A stretch of 64,000 bases of DNA, taken from positions 11,488,559 through 11,552,558 of the forward strand of contig NC_052614.1 of the NCBI RefSeq assembly GCF_016545825.1, written 5' to 3'. Both the position numbers and the translations under genes were made by a program. This DNA is from Eucalyptus grandis. Lineage: Eukaryota > Streptophyta > Magnoliopsida > Myrtales > Myrtaceae. Positions 12,996-24,900 of the stretch are shown in pieces. The notes beneath the pieces were generated by a model, which was not told the DNA's origin, did not search any database, and worked only from the letters and a program-made list of their open reading frames with translations. Position 1 is the stretch's first letter. The number at the start of each line of letters is the position of its first letter.

Positions 12996-13084
12996 GCAAA
13001 CTGTATGATTCTACTGTTCCAGCCGAGATAGTATTTTCCCCAGGAAGTGAAGAAGCTGCAGGCAGAGCAGTTCAAGACTTTTGA
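12996..13084 (+). CDS. Possible orphan terminal exon, function unknown
   Basis: A pyrimidine-rich tract ending TTTTTGCAG (splice-acceptor-like) at 12995 is followed by a 28-codon open stretch ending with TGA at 13082-13084. It includes AEIVFSPGSEEAAGRAVQDF, which has ordinary protein composition. An upstream segment ending GAGAGG/GTAAAG near 12895 resembles an exon with a donor, but its reading phase does not join cleanly. Likely the decayed end of a gene, or chance. Confidence 0.2.
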
Positions 13085-15074
13085 GCAAAGTTACTCTCTC
13101 AAGCCCTTCGAGCGCAGACCATGCTTATATTGTCGGTGGCTATAGCATGCCAAAGAAACAGAAAGCTGCTCCGCATCATAAAAAGTCCCAGGCCACCTTT
13201 TTTGCTGTTGAATCTTCATGTATGTCTTTATTAGATTGGAAGTTGGAACTTCAATGTATTCAAGGTTTTGGTGGGCTCTTGTAATGGACCAATATTCTGA
13301 AATGAGTTCAGATTTTTTCACCTTAAGGCCGGTAATTCAGTCGATAATTTTCATGTCCAATTATCTGAAACAACAATTTACTGCATTGTTTGAATTATCA
13401 ACTTCTAATCTTTTCGCTATGACAACATCTAATTGAATAAACTTCACACTTGCATTTCAAATTAATGGATGCTTATCAAAAGTAAAAAGGGCTAATGGTA
13501 CACATAATTTTCTATATAGAGAGGAGAACTTATTGATCAGTGTAAATCAAATTGAGATTGTAGAGGATGACCAGGTATGGTTATAAAATTTGAGTTTCAC
13601 AAGGTGTGTATGATTGGACGTATTTGTGCAAATTGTATGATTAATAGATCATGATAGGCTCAACGATAATTAATTTGAGTTTGTATAGAATGGAACACAA
13701 TACACAACCCACTGAATTTTCCTAGATTTTTATCTTTTGCATCCAAATAAATTGCTTATAGACGGCAAAAAGGATTTTTTTTTTTTTTTTTGGAAAATTT
13801 CTAACGAAAGACAATACCAAGCACCATGAAAATTCTTTAAAAACCGTTTTTAGTGAAATACTCATATTTTTATGCATGTTCATGATTAAAAGATACGCAA
13901 TCGAATTGGATGAGCTGGAAATTCAACTAGATATTTCATAATATAACATAATATCATAAATTGTAATGAGGGCCGGGTAGCCAGGAGATAGCTCCTTCCT
14001 ATCCCTCCTTGTATAGGGCAAATCACCAATTGTATCCTCCAAATGCTGTGAATACATATGTGATTGAAAACATATGTCAACAATTTTCAGTTGGAGAGTG
14101 GGCCAACTAAATTGCTCCAAATTGCCACAACATCGGCCTAAAGAGTTGTAACACTCTCAATTGAGGTACTTCACAGCTCACGTAAAAGCTGATTCCGTGT
14201 TCACAAGAATAATTGGAACTTATATTACATGTAACGAAGTAGTTGGTTTGCATGGATAAATTGTTCACAGTGATCGCAGTTACAAATACAATTTGCGGGA
14301 GTCGGATAAGTTATGTGATTTGCTTCTCAAATTCCTGCTCTGCCCTGGATGCATTTAAATGAAAAGGTTCACGGAAGAAGGAATGCATCGAACCGTCGTC
14401 AAATTTAAAAGCTACTTGTAGTTCATGCAGCGATTGGGCTGAAACTCGAGTTTATTGAATAACAGACAAGATTTAGTCCCTCATTTCGAGCCGTAGCCGG
14501 GATCCGAGAACCGTTGCCGTTCCCTGGATCTACTATAATAACATAGCATGCACCCCTTTCTGGGACTAAGCATGGAAGAAAAAAAACTACTGAAATTGCA
14601 GAAACCGACGCCAAGCACTCCTGAGTTCATATAACCTGGAAGAGATTTGTAGATTCATTCATTCATTCAGCAAAGTTGATATATTGTCTATTAAAAGCAT
14701 TACTCTGATAAAGCTGCATAAAGGTCTAAAGTCATTTGCAATTTGGTGAAATTGCAAATGCATATGCCGAATATATTTAACGGATGGGGCTATGATTAGC
14801 CTCTCATCCGCTTTGATCATGAAAATTCCTCATGCTGCCCTTAGAGTTCTAACAATGATTCTACAGGATGAATTCTCTATTTCTGTAATGGGATGCATGT
14901 AATTCAGTTGGCAGTCTTCTTTTTTGATTCACACAAAACTGGAAAATTGAGGAATTGTGGGTGCATTTTTGAGTTTATCCAGACAAGCAGGCACATGAAT
15001 GCGTGCTTATCGTTGCATATATGGCAATGATCTAGTCGTCGAATGGAAAATAAAATGCAGAAAAGCCATTGATC
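13085..15074. other. Intergenic, no supported gene
   Basis: AT-rich sequence with a poly-T tract at about 13777-13793. No conserved frame, repeat or RNA gene seen. Confidence 0.5.
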
Positions 15075-18000
15075 TTATATATTACCTATCCTTGGAAACC
15101 AGCTGCATGAAGTTTTATCCCTGATAAAACGTAGCTGAGCTTCGACTTTTGTGATGTTCATCCGCTCTCTGCGAGCTTGACCGAGCAGGCGACTCCAATT
15201 CTATAAACCATCTCTAGACAATCGCAAGCTGCATCTCCTCTGCTGATGCCCATGTGGCTCTCCATTTCTTAAGTAGAAGAGGATCGGTAATCTCTAGAAG
15301 TTGTTCGGGCAAAGGCTTCCTTGACGAACTTATGAAGGTTAAAATTTTCTTTGAACATTTCATTCGTTGGACTCATGCCCGTGAACATCTCTAGCAAGAG
15401 AATGCCATAACTATAAATATCGCCTTCTCTTGGAGCCATGCTTTCCATTCCATATTCTGCACTTCATTCAAATTGCAAATAAAAGATAAATAATAGCAGC
15501 AGAACCAGTTGAGGCAGATGGAAATAGCGCGCAAATGCTTGCTGCTTTTTTATTGAATGTGATGTGTCCATTTGCCTTTAGGGGATAAAGAAGAGGAGAC
15601 TTACCTGGAGCAGCATATCCAACAGTTCCTCTTACACCGGCAGAGCTCATACTCGCTTTAGTGTCATTGGGGGATTCAATCATGATCTTCGCCAAACCAA
15701 AGTCTCCAACATGTCCAACCATTTCAGCATCTAGTAGGATGTTGCTTGGCTTCAAATCACAATGGATAACAGGGCTTTGTAGGTTGTTATGGAGATAATA
15801 TAATGCTGAAGCAACATCAATGGAAATATTTATCCTTCGGATGAGACTCAATGTTTGCACCTTCCCATCTACATTAGCTGGTGATGGGCTTGGATGCAGC
15901 CAATCTTCTAGGCTGTCATTGACCATGAACTCATAAACCAAGGCCTTAAACTCATTGCCACTATAATCAATGCCCGAGCAAACTGTTAGGACTTTCAAAA
16001 GATTGCGGTGTCGGATGTTCCTTAAAGCCTCGCACTCGGTTATGAAGCTCTCGCAGCACCGTGAAGCATCAAATTAAGTACCTTCACAGCGATGACAGTT
16101 CCATTCTCATCAAGGACTCCCTTGTAAACAGATCCAAAACCGCCCACCCCAATCAAAGTTACTTGAAGAAAACCCTTCGGTTGCTTTAATGAGAGTTCGA
16201 TAGATAGACCTCAATGATGAATCATCTTTGGAATTTGAAACTAGCTCTGTTCTTTTCTTCTTCAACCGACCAAAGTACATAAGAGCAAGAACAAGAGCTA
16301 TTCCAAGAATGCCGAAGAAAATCAAGATGGTGAGCTACTTAAGAATAGTTTTGACTTGACTTTCTAGAGCTGCATTTTGAGAGACGAAATTGGGCAGTCT
16401 TACAAAGCTTGTCATTTCTAGAGACAAAAGTAGCGCTGACATTATTAAAGATTCCCTATAGTCGGTAATGTGCCTTCAAAGTTATTACATGACAAATTTA
16501 AGTTCTCCAAAGTGAAATGCCTTGAAAAACTCTGGGAATCGGGACCAGATAAATTGTTGTGTGAAAGATCTATCTCCTTGAGATTCCCTCAACATACTCA
16601 TAGATGAAGGAATGGTGCCTTGGAAAGAATTCTCTTGCATTTGAGCACCTCCAATCCAACACAACCGTTAAGACTAGCCGGAAGGTCACCATCCAACATG
16701 TTTCTTGAGACATCCAGTTGAGCCAAAGATACAATTTCCCGACTTCCTCGGGTAGGACACCGGTGATATGGTTTCGAGACAAGTTCAGAGTATAGATAGT
16801 GATGAGAGGCCTATAAACTCTGGCGGTATAGTTCCATTTTTGTTACTAGATAGATCAAGTTCCACCAAACTGCACTCCGATGACGTGAAGGAATGTAGCC
16901 GTGAAAGTGATTGTGATTGAGATAGAGTCGTGCTAGGTTTACTAGGTTTCCTAATGAAGAAGAATTCCTCCGGAAAACTTGTTATATGATAGATCTATTT
17001 CACTAAGTTATGAAGATTTCCTAAGAGTGGAGGGAGCGTTGAAAACCTGTTGTGTTCCAAACTAAGCCTTGTAAGTTGATGAGATTTCCAACTATTTTGG
17101 GAATCTTGCTAAACAGTAGATTCCTTGCTAGCCTCAAAGTGACGAGAGTATTAGAGAAATTACCAATGCACTCGGGCAACATCCTGCCAAAGCTGTTGTT
17201 TTGCATAGACAACACCACTAGAGAGGTGGCGTTAGTCAATGAGCAAAAGAAGCTTAGTTTGTACCCTCCGCTTCCAAGATAATTAGTACTTATTCCCAAT
17301 ATTTTGAGCATGTTTAAGCGGTCAAAGGAGGCATATTCCCCGAGAATTTGTTGTCAAAGACTTGTAGCCACCTTAAAGTGGTTGCATTAGACATTGACCG
17401 AGGAATCACTCCGAGTGAATCGGTTGAACCCAATGTTGAAAATCTCAATGTTTGGAAGAGCAAAGCCTATATTGGCGGGAAGATTCCCTCCTATTTCATA
17501 TGATTGATACCGAACCCCTTTATGGAAGAAAGATTGAAGATAGGTGGAGGAATTGTGCCCGACAACCTATTTTCATCTAATTGAAGCGCTTTGAGTTTGG
17601 TTAATTTTCCTAGAGCTGGGTATCTTTCCTCGCCCAACTCATTGAAAGAGAGACCAAGACCCTCTAACAATGACATGTTTCCGATGGATAAAGGAATACT
17701 TCCCGTTAGATGGTTAACACCTAAGGCAAGAAGCTGAAGCTTCACATAAAGAACCGAACTCAATGGGAATTTCTCCAACCAGCTGTTGTAAGAAAGGAGG
17801 AGCTGTGGCAGAGTGCAGCACTCGACAAGTTTCTCGGGATTTTTTGCCTTCCAATGTGTTGACGGATAACGCAAGACACGTAGATTGTGCAAATGGCTGA
17901 CTTGTTGTGGGATTTCATGATGAAAACTATTGTTGAAGAGCATCAGGACTCTCAAGAAACTCAAATTTCCAATTTGAGGGAGATGGATCAGCTTCAAGGC

Positions 18001-18222
18001 TTGTAGGTCTAGTCTGTGACTCTGCGATGTAGGCGACTGCACATAACACTGTGCAATTGACAGTGGTTAGTCATATGGTTCCATGAATTCAGCGCCCCGA
18101 AAGGGTCCATAGTTATTGCGGCCTTGAACGCAAGCAACACAAGCTTATCTGTCATATTGTTAGCTGAAAGGACTTGGCTAATGCATGGCAAAAAGCACTA
18201 CACAAGTGAAAATAGACGACAT
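15075..18222 (-). pseudogene. LRR-XII receptor-like kinase pseudogene (At3g47570/EFR/Xa21-like)
   Basis: Remnant of a plasma-membrane pattern-recognition receptor kinase. From 18222 down: degenerate signal peptide with an in-frame stop; LRR N-cap at 18191-18009 (LLAFKAAI...DPFGALNSW...C...GVMCS-like); leucine-rich repeats at 18042-16570, split over several frames; membrane segment near 16325-16270; juxtamembrane and frameshifted glycine loop near 16140; kinase at 15998-15605 with HCDLKPSNILLD, DFGLAK and GTVGYAAP. HCD instead of HRD marks the non-RD kinases typical of LRR-XII. An intron starts at 15605 (GTAAGT), as in that family, and the last exon (about 15455-15075) has one-base frameshifts, one at GAAGCCTTTGCCC. 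At least six frame breaks make it non-functional. Its upstream region is tandemly duplicated. Confidence 0.88.
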
Positions 18223-18227
18223 GATGA

Positions 18228-18732
18228 TGAGAACTCAAGAAAAGACAAATTGGGAGGCTTCATAGTACTAGAGGTGAAATCTTAATTGATACTTGAAGAA
18301 TGTAAGAAAATTGAAGAGAAGGAATTTTGGAAGCATATGGAGTCTTGTTGGAATTTGAACGTACATGCTCCGATGGAGAATATATTTGTTAAGGAGGTCT
18401 TTGTAAGTCCAATCTCAGCCGTACACGCCAAGTTCATGAGCCATCCCGCTCCATATGTCACGGCAAAGTTTTAGTATAAGGTGAGAACTCAAGAAAAGAC
18501 AAGTTTAGGACGCTTCATAGTACTAGAGGTGAAATCTTAATTGATACTTGAAGAATGTGAGAGAAATTGAAGGAAGGATTTTGGAAGCATAAACTGGTTT
18601 GTTGTAATTTGAACGTACATGCTCGATGGAGAATATATTTGTTAAGGAGGTCTTTGTAAGTCAAATCTCAGCCGTACACGCCAAGTTCATGGAGCCATCC
18701 CTCCATATGTCACGGCAAAGTTTTGGTATAAG
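18228..18732. repeat. 254-bp tandem duplication upstream of the receptor-kinase pseudogene
   Basis: Two adjacent copies, 18228-18481 and 18482-18732, each starting TGAGAACTCAAGAAAAGAC and ending with GGCAAAGTTTT(A/G)GTATAAGG. They differ by scattered substitutions and small deletions (roughly 90% alike by eye). The first copy begins six bases upstream of the pseudogene's ATG-like codon, so the duplicated unit is the former promoter or 5' leader. Confidence 0.9.
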
Positions 18733-21459
18733 GAGAAAAGTCAGAAAAGAACCCTCTTTTTTGAAAAAGGTTTCTTTTTAACTTAAAAAATCTCATTATA
18801 CCCTTTTTATGTAACAATCTCACCTTATCTGTTTCATTTTCACAATGGCTTAGTTTGATAAAGTTTAGTGCAGTCAATTGATTAATACATAGGAATTTAT
18901 AGACACAAATATGTTAGTATTTCAAGGTAGAATAACAATTTGCAAATGGCACAATATGTGGGTCCTAATAATCCCAGTATGTTTGTGGACAAAAATGATC
19001 TTCATAGATCAATTTGGGCAACAATTTACGAAGAAGATGATCCACTAATCTTTAACCGACATTTATGTCTTGAAGAAATCAAGAATAGGGCCATACAAAC
19101 ATATCCAAAGTGTGCATATTTCTCCATACAAAACATATAGACATTGCCTATTCTCCGAATGTGGGATTCTTGTCATAAATCAAGGCTTTTCTTCTCCCTT
19201 AGTGTAGTTTAAAACACAAAAAACAATCGGAAGATTAGTCAACGCCCGTTTTGGTGTTTTGACCCCGTTGCCGGTTAGTAGGTTATGTAATAACAAAACT
19301 GAAAAAATCACAGAAATTTTAGTTAAGTACCAAAAATGCTTGAGCAACCTCTATAGGGATTTGATAAATGTAAACAAAACATAAAGAAAAATAAGCACTT
19401 GAAGTAAAAGCCATCGATAAATTATGAAGTCATCCACTAAAATCAACTCGTATTGTACTATCCACGAAAACAGAATTAAATAGTCATCACTCTGGAAATG
19501 CACTATATCTACATAGCATATCATGATAACAAATTAAAATACCTTGAAAATCAAGAGGATTCACATTGCACGTAAAAATTCTAACATTCTAATGAATAAG
19601 TCAACTCCAACTAATCACGCAAATTCAACAACTTGATTAGATAATTTAAAAGTTCAAATATTTGATAAGAAATCAACTCTCATTTCCACCCACGTACACG
19701 CCAAGAATTTGACCCTTTTGCTTTTCCCCGTTTATAAAGTGACTCAATTTTCTGGACCCAACAAGCAGTTGTTTTCAACGAAAGGAAAAACTCAAGGACT
19801 GTCGAGTCAACCGACCTCGACTCGGAATGGGGAACTCACGGCCACTTTTTTAACAAATACTTTTTTATCAATCTAGTTCGCGATGAATCAGCTCAATCAC
19901 AGCCCTTGATAGAACCTTTCTTTCCACCTCATCCACCCTCAGGAGGGGGACAGGCACCAGGGCGACAGGTGACTATTATGTTTTCTATTTTTCAATTCCA
20001 TTCGAAAAAAGAAGAAGAAGCATTAGTCAAGCAATTTCTGTTGAGATTCACAAGATAATTTTTAAGTGAGAACATGGACTTCAAAAGTGAAAAGTTCCGT
20101 CTCAAAAGATACCTTCAAAGACCACAAATGCAATCTTTCCAATCGGTCCATTTATGTTTTCTACATTGGGATGGAGAAAAAGACTTAGATAATGCGTAGC
20201 AAGAAGGAATTGATTGGGAATTTTCTAAACGCTGGACAAGATATCATCAAAGTCTCCCCTCTTTGTTCCTTCACAACGAACAAACACACAAATTGTAGTG
20301 CCTATTTTATTTCATTCCTTCTTTTATTCCACTTCATTTCATTGTACTAAATGTAGTGCTATGCCACACATTATACTTTGTTCCTCTCATATGTGATGAA
20401 GAATCTACCCACATTGGAATCAATAATTTTTTGATAGAAAAGGAGTAAACTTGATTTACCTAATTGTTCTGCATCAAAATAGCGACTGGTACTACACATT
20501 GTCATTGAAATTATCAAAATCACCATTTGTTTTGCCACTATTACTGATAAACACCTTTTTCCTAAATTACCACCTTGCCTCCTAGTTTTTCATTGGGATG
20601 CCAATTGGCATGTCACAGTAGTCAACAAGCTCAACGTCCGCGTTGGGATGCAAAAAAAAGAGAATTGGAGAAAAAGAAAGAGCACATAAAAAAAAAAAAT
20701 CAGAAATTGGAGTGGGAGGCGTGGTCAAGGGCAATAGTGAGTGAGTGACAGAGCTCGATAACCATTGGCATTGGCCGGGCGGTGTCCAACGGTGGCAGGT
20801 GGGGATTGGTGGAGAGGACTAAAACTTTGTGGGTTGGGGGCTTATTGGGGCTACTTCATTTATGTTTTGTTTTTCTAGAAGGGACATGGGATTTTGTCAT
20901 GACGTGCAAAATAATATTTTAAAATATAGAGGATGAAAAATGGTAAAAAGACTCTCACGCACCGGTTTCAAAAAAGTAATTGACTATAATTTGTTTAGAA
21001 ACGTAAATCGCGTTTAGGAGATGAAACCGAAATAACTAAAAATTAATTTTGATGCGATTAAATGGTTTTTCCACTATTAATTATTTTGATGAGACTTCTT
21101 AATTCTTGACCGAATAAATAGGTCATGGAGGTTAAATTTGATGGAATAATATTAATTGATTGGAACTTCTTCATTTTGGTTCCAAAATGGAGGGGAACAA
21201 TAATGGTGGGAGGTAAAATAGAAGCATGAAGTACCTCAGCTTCATTTTTATTGTTCCACCTATCTACCTGCGTTTCGACTCATATTAGGTACAAAGATAA
21301 CATTCTACTAGTTTTGTGACATCATGAATTTTCAACCTGTTTTCTATTAAATTAATCGGGCATTTCATCGATGCGCCTATAGGATTGTTCTCGGAGCTGA
21401 TCACTTTTGAGATAACTAGACTAACTGGGTAAGCCATTAAGGAAATTTAAGGCAATAGA
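18733..21459. other. Intergenic, no supported gene
   Basis: AT-rich sequence. A 66-codon frame at 18940-19140 shows no recognisable family. Part of the region near 19200-19900 has the flavour of old retroelement DNA, but no domain could be named. Confidence 0.45.
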
Positions 21460-22244
21460 CTTGAGAATTCGAGAATCAAGCTTCGACCGTGCTCATCTTT
21501 AAAGTCATTATCACGTTAAAAATCGAATTAAGATCAGAGATAGGTCGGTTCGACTGAGATGTGGGCCAATTGTGGTGACTCCACTAAATTGGGAAATTCT
21601 CGTCGACCGGCATTAACTTGATTTACCGTCGTTTTGGTATCCACGTGGCTATATTTGAATCCTCGAGATTTTCATGACAGCGAGAGTCACCAATGTGTCG
21701 ACCGGGTTCATTGTGGCTCGAAAAATCAACCACGGGTCATTTGCCCTAAAAAGTTCCAAAAACTACTGTTGGCCTAGGTCACACTAAAAACGCATCGATT
21801 GGAAATTAACCACCAATTTGAGTTCGATTTCGAAATTGAAGATTCTGTCATGTCACAATAAATTCTAGGACCCACGAGCGCCTCGGAAGATTTTCGACAA
21901 TCGAGACTTTTTGAGAAAAAGTCGGTTTAGAACCGTTTTGTTTAATTAAGGCGGGGATTATTTTGATTTAAAATTTGAGATGCAAGATGGATTCTTGGGT
22001 GTGGAAAATTATCAATTTGAAAGATCGTGTCCAAATTGATTTTTGTATAGATAGCCACTGAGATGAGTGAAGTGGACCAAGCAATCAATTGAAGTCATCT
22101 CACTTCAAATTCGTGTACCCCCATGGCCTAGTCATTTTTTGGACCATCTCAAGGGTTGTGAGGGGTGTGTGTGTGTGGCTGAATGAGAGCCAAGGAAGGG
22201 TGAGGTGGTGTAGGGTGAAACTTGGAGGACAAGTGTGGAAAATT
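21460..22244 (+). repeat. LTR-like dispersed repeat, copy A (runs into the assembly gap)
   Basis: The segment 21470-21960 matches 60826-61320 in the same orientation and 58893-59026 inverted. Shared words include CGACCGTGCT(C/T)ATCTTTA, CGTCGACCGGCA, GTCACCAATGTGTCGA, CACGGGTCATTTG and CGAGACTTTTTGAGAAAAAGT. It is one of three copies of a family that appears to be the LTR or leader region of a Ty3/gypsy-type or large non-autonomous element. The right part (22000-22244) has no match in the window and stops at the N gap. Confidence 0.6.
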
Positions 22245-22344
22245 NNNNNNNNNNNNNNNNNNNNNNNNNNNNNNNNNNNNNNNNNNNNNNNNNNNNNNNN
22301 NNNNNNNNNNNNNNNNNNNNNNNNNNNNNNNNNNNNNNNNNNNN
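22245..22344. other. Assembly gap (100 N)
   Basis: Exactly 100 undetermined bases, the conventional placeholder for a gap of unknown size. It lies at the left edge of the 2.56-kb tandem array, a place where assemblers commonly fail. Confidence 0.98.
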
Positions 22345-24900
22345 TATCATTAATCTATCAAGTTTAAATTCTCACAAGCACATGTACAAATCATCTAATC
22401 TTAAAAAATTAATGGCTAAAGCATAAGCCATAGGCAAATTTCATTACCTAATTAGAGATTTTAGCACACCTTATAATTTGACTTTGAATTTCAGGATGCC
22501 ACACACGGCCCGAAAGAAGGCCGATCCGAGAGGTTCTCAAGGGACAATCTGGCTCACTCATGGACCTCCTACTCCAACTCGGATTCCTATCAAGGCTTCT
22601 CCCGAAGTTTCCAAGGGTGGACGACACCGTCATTTTGCTCGATTCTAGAAGTTTCCTTCCATTAATGTTGGTAGATGGTAGTTAAGTATTTATGTCGGTA
22701 GTTGAGGTGGTGCGATCTCGCCCGTTGGATAAAAAGTAGATCAACGGATGTAATATGAGGCCCTCAACTATAAAAAGGGATGTCCTCCTTCAGTTGTAAT
22801 CAATCCATTCCATTTCAGAAATATCAAAGCTCCTTTCCTTCCAAGAGCTCCTCTCTAACTTTCTCTCTCAACGATCTGGGTAAGCGAGCGGTAAGCGTTC
22901 GATCGAGCAAGGCTTGGCTTGGGTGATCCGAAGTTGCCCAAGTCGCCGCACGGTCACGATCCCAATCGATCAGCCCGTGACATTAGCATGTTTCCCATCA
23001 CAATTGGTAGAGCTCAAAACGAGCTTAATCATTTTATTTACCATCGAGCTACTCTTTTAATGATCAAGCCATCTATATCCGTTTGTTCTTTTCTTTACTT
23101 TCATGTCGTGTTGAGGTGGGCTCGTAACATAAATGGTTTATCAAATTCCTAGCCCCGACATCATGAGTGGTATTGTAAATTGGTCACCTTCACCAATTGA
23201 TGGACTTACGTCTAATCGGGAGAAACTAAAAAATAAGAAGTCTAGATTTGTCTTCTTACCCATTTTTCATGCCCTTTTTCATTTATTTAAATTTCAGCTT
23301 TTGTCATTTACAAAAATATTAAATTTAATATCTATAAATTCCCAAAAATTATAAAAATTAAGGCAAGTAATAACCAAGAAAATAGAATAATAATTTCATG
23401 CAAAATACATGGCCAAATAGAATTTCACACAATTTCACAATTCTCACAAAATGGCATGTCATTTTCGGGTGAAATCAGAATGCACAGTTTCTGAAGAAAT
23501 TCGATTAAAATATCCATACGACCTCCAAAATTATAAAATTTTATCTATTATAACCAAGACATTTTCGTACATCTTTCATGAAGAATTCCAAGCCAGGTTC
23601 TTTTAGATTATTTTCTACAGTCTCACGAAGCTTCTGGATCCATTACCGCATCGTCCAGTACATGCTTCTCCGAAATACTGAGTTTTCACCTACCTATTCT
23701 CTTTCGTTTCCTCTGAAATTTGGATATGTTATTAATCAAGATATCCTATACAATTTTCGTGATGAGATCCAAGTCAAATATCCAGACTATAGTCGACATT
23801 TAGGTCCATGAAGTCTCGGGTGTCCCAAAATACATCTCCAGAATTATTGTCTTCAAGGTCTAGTCGATTTAGTAGGCTATACTTGTTCATTTCACTTCAA
23901 ATTTGAGTATGTTGTATTTTAAGATGTCCCCTACAATTTTCATGAAGATATTGAAGAAATATTCTTAACACAAATCAACATGCAACCACAAATCCAACAA
24001 AAGGTCAGTGAAATCTTTCCAGATCTGAGGTCTCCGTAGGATGAGAGTTTAACCCATCAAATTTCCATAATTTTCCATGAAATTTCAGTATGTTGTAATT
24101 AAATATGTTAGCTACAAATTTCATGAAGAAATTGAAGCCAAAATCGGACTCTAAACACGCATACAAGCTCACACAACATTCTGACTCACACTGTTCCAGC
24201 AAAAACAGCCATACCATTCAAGAATAAACCATCCATACTTCGGTTTTTCTCACCTAAACACCCAAAAATTCAACATGCAAGTAACATACACACATGCAAG
24301 AGCAGCTATAGGACTCCCACTTGCCTCTAGAACGGATGGACGACGGCACACGGCGGCGCACATGGCGGTCGGACGGCGACTCCTCCTCCTCCTCGGCTCC
24401 TCCTCCCTCTTAGCCGCTCTCCCTCTCTCTCGCATGATCTCCCTCCCTCTCTCTCTCACTCTCTTGGGCGAATGAAGTAACCAGCCACTCCTCTCTCTCT
24501 CTCTCTCTCTCTTCCCTTTTATTGCCCCTAATCCTCATCATTGATAATCATTGCTTGCCTTCAAATTAGCCAATGCATGGCATCCTAGTCTAGGCCAATG
24601 CATGAAGACTTCTTGCCACTTGTCTTGATGGGCTTTTGGGCTTGGGCTTTGGGCCGGCCACTCTTGAGCCTCCCTCTTGGTTGACGGCAGCCCACTTGTG
24701 GGCTTCAATGGGCCGGCCAACTTGGCCCATTAAAGATCCACTTTTGGGCTTAAGGCCCAATCAAATTTTACCCTCTTTTTTTTTTTTTTGAATTTCTTCT
24801 ATAAATATTTTTAAATTTTAATTTTCAACATGGCCAAAGTCTTGTGACATTTTGTTTATTGAAATTTAATTTATAAAGTGCATGGCCAAGCATAGATTAT
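22345..24900. repeat. Array unit 1
   Basis: LTR-like promoter segment 22666-23002 (+) with TATAAAAA at 22769. Subrepeat anchors (CATGAA-type) at 23577, 23758, 23941 and 24121, spacing 181, 183 and 180 bp. (CT)n tract 24488-24512. TGGGCY cluster 24629-24760. Carries the left-type variants: CTATCAAGTTT, TTTCAGGATG, AAGAATTCC, AACACGCAT, TCAACATGC, GCTATAGG. Confidence 0.95.
22666..23002 (+). mobile_element. Solo copia-LTR-like promoter segment (first of seven)
   Basis: Starts TGTTGGTAG and ends CCCATCACA (TG...CA), 337 bp. A TATA box (CTATAAAAAGGG) lies about 100 bp in, followed by a pyrimidine-rich transcribed-looking part. The next bases, ATTGGTAGAGCTC, resemble a shortened tRNA-Met primer site (TGGTATCAGAGC) as found after Ty1/copia LTRs. 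Equivalent segments are at 25224-25562, 27774-28111, 30332-30671, 32890-33229, 35457-35797 and 38015-38353. The boundaries are inferred; there is no second LTR in the unit. Confidence 0.5.

Noticed and set aside
18940..19140. 66-codon frame as a small gene
   Set aside because: No family recognised, no supporting splice or promoter signal; ordinary chance length in AT-rich DNA.
22502..22648. MPHTARKKADPRG... as a gag start
   Set aside because: Short (about 50-69 codons), ends at different stops in different units because of one-base indels, and no gag domain follows.
24005..24217. 70-codon minus-strand frame (MVWLFLLEQ...) repeated in all array units
   Set aside because: It is conserved only because the units are near-identical. 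It overlaps the 181-bp subrepeats and has no recognisable protein features, so conservation is not evidence of coding.
24250..24475. Overlapping frames on both strands (Arg/Glu-rich on minus, Leu/Ser-rich on plus)
   Set aside because: Products of the CT/GA-rich and CGG-rich tract; frames break between units through repeat-length changes.
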